Shown: one piece after another, positions 61,322 to 64,000 of the stretch
How the letters are laid out: every line of letters starts with the position of its first letter
Numbering within the stretch: position 1 is the first letter of the stretch
Assembly: GCA_016223135.1 (NCBI GenBank)
Contig: JACRPQ010000017.1
Location: 62,001 to 126,000 of the forward strand
Reading direction: 5' to 3'
Length of the DNA stretch: 64,000 nucleotides
Source of the DNA: Chloroflexota bacterium
GTDB taxonomy: Bacteria > Chloroflexota > Anaerolineae > Anaerolineales > Villigracilaceae
Program-made: the position numbers and the translations under genes
The notes under the pieces: model-generated
The model's database searches: none
The model's input: the letters and a program-made list of their open reading frames with translations, nothing else
What the model was told of the DNA's origin: nothing

Positions 61322-61421
61322 CTCACCTTACGCAGTTTTTTCGCAGCGCGACACATCGTCTCCGAAGAGGGGCATGTCGCCCGAAAACGCGAGATAAATC
61401 TCGCGCTACTGCGTAACATCA
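61322..61421 (+). mobile_element. MITE family 1, copy D (about 100 bp, variant core)
   Basis: Starts CTCACCTTACGC right after the TAATTAA shared with copy C. The first palindrome is replaced by ACATCGTCTCCGAAGAGGGG. Ends GCGTAACATCA; the TGA stop of the cpaE-like gene is inside this end. Confidence 0.85.
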
Positions 61422-62606
61422 ATTAAGCCCGGCGCGGGCGCGTAATTGGCGGGCAAGTTTGACCATCTCTTCGGCGGTGGTTTTGAAGACGATGGCAGCA
61501 GTGTCTTTAGGATACTTGGTAATGATGGGCTGGTTGAGGTTGTTTGCCAGCGTAAAATTACTGCCCATATAGGGCAGGGTGGTCTTGATGGGAAAGCCGA
61601 TGATTTGCTCCGCCTCGGCTTTGGTCAAGCCTTCCAGCCCCACGGCGCGGTTCAGGATGCCATATACGTTTGGCGCGTCTATGCCTTGTTCGCTCAAATA
61701 TTCCCATACGGTTTTGGTCAGGCGCACGGTGCTGAGGTCGGTGGCGACGATGAGAGGGATGAGGTCGGCTTGTTGGATGAGGGGCAGGCTGATGCGCGAG
61801 AGAGAACGTCCGAGGTCGAGGATGACGAAGTCGAAGGAGGCGCGGAGGATGTCCACAATGGGACCGATGCGTTCGACTCGCAAATTTCCCGCCTGGTGAG
61901 GGTCGTAGGAACCCGCCAGCAGGTGGAACTTCCACAACTCAGGCTGGGGCAGGTTTTTGATCAAGTAGTCTCCGCTCAGCTCGCGGGCAGACAGGTTCGC
62001 CACGGCGACAATGTTTTGTTCCCCTTCATAGCCCACAATTTGCGCAATGGAGCCAATTGGCAGGACGAGGTCAACCACAACCACGCGCGCCTCGGGATGC
62101 TGTTCCTGGATGGTCATGGCGATGTTAGCGCACAGGGATGATGTGCCGGTACCGCCTTTGGCGCTCAAAAAAGTAAACAGTAAGCCTTTGCCGCGGCTGC
62201 TACCACCTTGGGGACTTTCTCCTGCGGGCGCTTCTCCGCCAAATATGCGCTCGAGCGCTTGATTCAGGCGCAAGATTGCGCCGGAGGCTTTGACAATGTA
62301 CTCGTTGGCGCCGGCGTTCAGGCAGGCTTCGCGGCGGGCAGGCGAAGGGTCGCTGGCGAAGGCGATGAGGGGAGTCTTTTCGGTGCGGGCATTCTGACGC
62401 AGTTTGTGAATGAACTCCAGTTCGGAAAGGTCTGAAAAGTTGGGATCAAACAGGATGAGGTCCGGTTGGTCGCGCCAGGCGGAGATGAGAGCCTCTTTGC
62501 CCGACCCCGCTTCAAGGATGTCGAAGAGCCGCTCGCGCAATATGTTTGCAAGATAGGCGCGCGTCGCTTGATTCTCGTCCACAATCAGAACGGTTTTGCC
62601 AGACAT
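61419..62606 (-). CDS. cpaE: CpaE-like ATPase with receiver domain (Tad pilus localisation)
   Basis: 395 residues from ATG 62606 (AAGGAG upstream). The N-terminal receiver domain (about 3-120) has VLIVDENQATRAYLANILRE, Asp in LILFDPNFS, and a C-terminal Lys region. It is followed by a MinD/ParA ATPase domain from about 142: FLSAKGGTGTSSLCANIAMT (deviant Walker A with the extra Lys), VVVVDLVLPIGSI, DFVILDLGRS. It positions Tad pili in other bacteria. Its stop codon is inside MITE copy D, so the original end may have been longer. Confidence 0.92.
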   Translation of the reverse strand: MSGKTVLIVDENQATRAYLANILRERLFDILEAGSGKEALISAWRDQPDLILFDPNFSDLSELEFIHKLRQNARTEKTPLIAFASDPSPARREACLNAGANEYIVKASGAILRLNQALERIFGGEAPAGESPQGGSSRGKGLLFTFLSAKGGTGTSSLCANIAMTIQEQHPEARVVVVDLVLPIGSIAQIVGYEGEQNIVAVANLSARELSGDYLIKNLPQPELWKFHLLAGSYDPHQAGNLRVERIGPIVDILRASFDFVILDLGRSLSRISLPLIQQADLIPLIVATDLSTVRLTKTVWEYLSEQGIDAPNVYGILNRAVGLEGLTKAEAEQIIGFPIKTTLPYMGSNFTLANNLNQPIITKYPKDTAAIVFKTTAEEMVKLARQLRARAGLN

Positions 62607-62763
62607 GGTTTCTCCTTGAAAAAAGGCTTCTTGCAGCACAAGGCGTCGCAGCGGCGAGGCTTTGCAGCGTGAGTTGGGGACGTTGGAAAACGCCCATTAC
62701 GCCTTTTATGGAAATTACGCCCTTCAAAGCAAGCAGGCGCTTTGAGGCGGTTGTATCCTTCGT

Positions 62764-63462
62764 TTATTCCTCGATGGGCGGCATGAGGTATCCCAGCCCT
62801 GAGCGGGTCACGATATGCTCGGGTCTGTGCGCGTCGTCTTCGAGTTTTTGCCTCAAGCGGGCGATGCTCACCCACAGGATTTCCTTGTCGTTGCGGTATT
62901 CAGGACCCCAGACGCTGGTGAGCAGGTCTTCTGACGACATTACCTTGCCAACGTGATGGGCAAATTGGAGCAGCAAGCGGTATTCGGTTGCCGAGAGCGA
63001 GACGGGGACCTCGCCTTTCCAGACCTCAGCGCGGGCAAAATCTATTTTCAGGTTGCCGTGGGTAAAGAAACGAGCCTGCCCTCCCACCTCGGGAGTAGGT
63101 TGGGCGCGGCGCAAAACGGCGCGAACGCGCGCCAGCAATTCGGTGGCGGAAAACGGTTTGACAAGGTAATCGTCGGCGCCCAAGTCCAGCCCGCGCACAC
63201 GATCCTGCTCGTCGCCTTTGGCGGTGAGGATGATGATGGGGGTGTTGGAAAACTCGCGGATGCGTTGTGTAGCGCCAAACCCGTCCAGTTTGGGCATCAT
63301 CACATCCATGAGGACAAGGTCTATCGGCTGATTGGAAAAGACATCCACCGCCTGCACGCCGTCGGAGGCGGTGACCACTTCGTAGCCTTCGGTGCGCAGA
63401 TTCGCTTCCAGCAGGCGCAGGTAGCGCGGTTCGTCATCCACAATGAGAATGCGTTTTGCCAT
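62764..63462 (-). CDS. OmpR/PhoB-family response regulator
   Basis: 232 residues from ATG 63462 (AAGGAGG upstream). The receiver (about 3-118) has ILIVDDEPRYLRLLEANLRT, Asp in LVLMDVMMPKLDGFGA, Thr in IIILTAKGDE and Lys in DDYLVKPFSATE. The winged-helix output domain (about 140-230) has VSLSATEYRLLLQFAHHVGK, DLLTSVWGPEYRNDKEILW and IVTRSGLGYLMPP. Encoded directly after the histidine kinase, its likely partner. The 157-bp gap to the cpaE gene shows no further gene. Confidence 0.95.
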   Translation of the reverse strand: MAKRILIVDDEPRYLRLLEANLRTEGYEVVTASDGVQAVDVFSNQPIDLVLMDVMMPKLDGFGATQRIREFSNTPIIILTAKGDEQDRVRGLDLGADDYLVKPFSATELLARVRAVLRRAQPTPEVGGQARFFTHGNLKIDFARAEVWKGEVPVSLSATEYRLLLQFAHHVGKVMSSEDLLTSVWGPEYRNDKEILWVSIARLRQKLEDDAHRPEHIVTRSGLGYLMPPIEE

Positions 63463-63472
63463 ACAGCCTCCT

Positions 63473-64000
63473 TCAGGTGATTGCGGTTTGGTTGACGGGC
63501 AGTTCGATGAAGAACGTGGTTCCCTGACCGGGCTTTGACTCTGCCCAAATCTTACCACGATGCGCCTCGATAATTTGTTTGCAAATGTAGAGTCCGAGGC
63601 CGGTGCCGGTGGCGTTTTCGGTGCGAAGGCGGTAGAAGCGCTCGAAAATCAACGGCAGGGATTCGGGCGGAATGCCGGGTCCGTAATCCGTAAAGGTAAC
63701 GACCATGAGATGCCCCACCTGTTTCAATCCCACGATGATGGGGGAGCCGGGCGCGTACTTGATGGCATTGTTGAACAGGTTCTCGAAGACTTGAGCGATA
63801 CGCACGCCGTCTGCCTGGATGGTGGTGGAGGAGCGCAGGTCGAGGGTCACATCCAAATCTTTGTAGCGGGAGCGGACACGGGTGGAAACGTCGCGCAGGA
63901 CGGCATCCAACCGCAGAGGCTGGAAGCGCAGAGGGAGCGTCTTGCTTTGCAGGCGCGCCGATTCAAGCACGTTCTCGATGAGCAGCGAGAGACGGTCGGC
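63473..64000 (-). CDS. Sensor histidine kinase, C-terminal part (5' end outside window)
   Basis: The open frame runs into the window edge. Visible: the end of the dimerisation helix (RLSLLIENVLESARLQSKTL), then the HATPase_c domain with N-box FENLFNNAIKYAPGSP, G1 box DYGPGIPPES, F box LIFERFYRL and G2 box GTGLGLYICKQIIEAHRGKI. A protein of this type would phosphorylate the response regulator 10 bp downstream. Sensor domain and possible membrane helices are not visible. Confidence 0.95.
   Translation of the reverse strand, partial: ADRLSLLIENVLESARLQSKTLPLRFQPLRLDAVLRDVSTRVRSRYKDLDVTLDLRSSTTIQADGVRIAQVFENLFNNAIKYAPGSPIIVGLKQVGHLMVVTFTDYGPGIPPESLPLIFERFYRLRTENATGTGLGLYICKQIIEAHRGKIWAESKPGQGTTFFIELPVNQTAIT

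Overview
The window looks like a chromosome piece from a member of Chloroflexota, most likely class Anaerolineae. This is inferred from the gene types (tandem-domain ThyX, NusA with a long acidic/lysine-rich tail, IF-2 with a short N-terminus, V4R and Flp-pilus genes, YgeW/YgeY-type purine genes), from several apparently leaderless genes, and from GC-rich coding DNA; no marker gene proves it. Most genes look intact. The FecCD permease at the left edge and the histidine kinase at the right edge run out of the window.

Layout. 1-2.7 kb: corrinoid-type ABC importer (permease, lipoprotein) behind a cobalamin riboswitch. 2.7-5.4 kb: two paralogous SDR/DUF2867 proteins. 5.7-8.2 kb: ComEC. 8.2-10.3 kb: two glycosyltransferases with a 23-codon coupled ORF between them. 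10.4-15.6 kb: aminotransferase V, tRNA-Leu(CAG), gyrA, PspC protein. 15.6-18.5 kb: AT-richer block with a membrane protein, a NarL-type regulator, a lipoprotein and gene remnants. 18.5-24.2 kb: TetR-controlled YbhGFSR-like efflux operon carrying a four-helix-bundle (4HB) gene. 24.3-27.7 kb: MFS, ThyX, YdjM-like protein. 27.7-35.2 kb: nusA-ylxR-infB-rbfA-nrnA-truB-ribF operon. 35.3-38.2 kb: second 4HB gene, methyltransferase, Crp/Fnr regulator with two DUF2892 proteins, one fused to thioredoxin. 38.5-40.5 kb: ECF sigma and anti-sigma. 40.8-46 kb: YihY, methyltransferase, UDP-glucose dehydrogenase, receiver protein, glycosyltransferase. 46-54 kb: carbamate kinase, YgeW-type transcarbamylase, YgeY-type M20 hydrolase, GntR, adenine deaminase, cupin and 8-oxoguanine-deaminase-like amidohydrolase: a purine-catabolism cluster that could yield ATP from carbamoyl phosphate. 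54.2-54.8 kb: MazE/VapC toxin-antitoxin. 55-64 kb: minus-strand run of a lipase, V4R pair, GNAT, TPR, double-HTH regulator, CpaF and CpaE pilus ATPases and a two-component system.

The most unusual content is between the genes. (1) Degenerate tandem arrays of 7- or 8-nt units occur at about ten places, mostly as inverted pairs. Two inverted pairs enclose a 4HB gene with the same polarity, one pair forms a peripheral stem of the cobalamin riboswitch, and several arrays supply the last codons and stop codon of neighbouring genes. (2) At least four small inverted-repeat element families are present. One is an 84-bp MITE with 7-bp target duplications (four full copies and one partial), one is a roughly 107-bp hairpin element (three copies), and two are single copies with clear terminal inverted repeats. 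No transposase gene is in the window.
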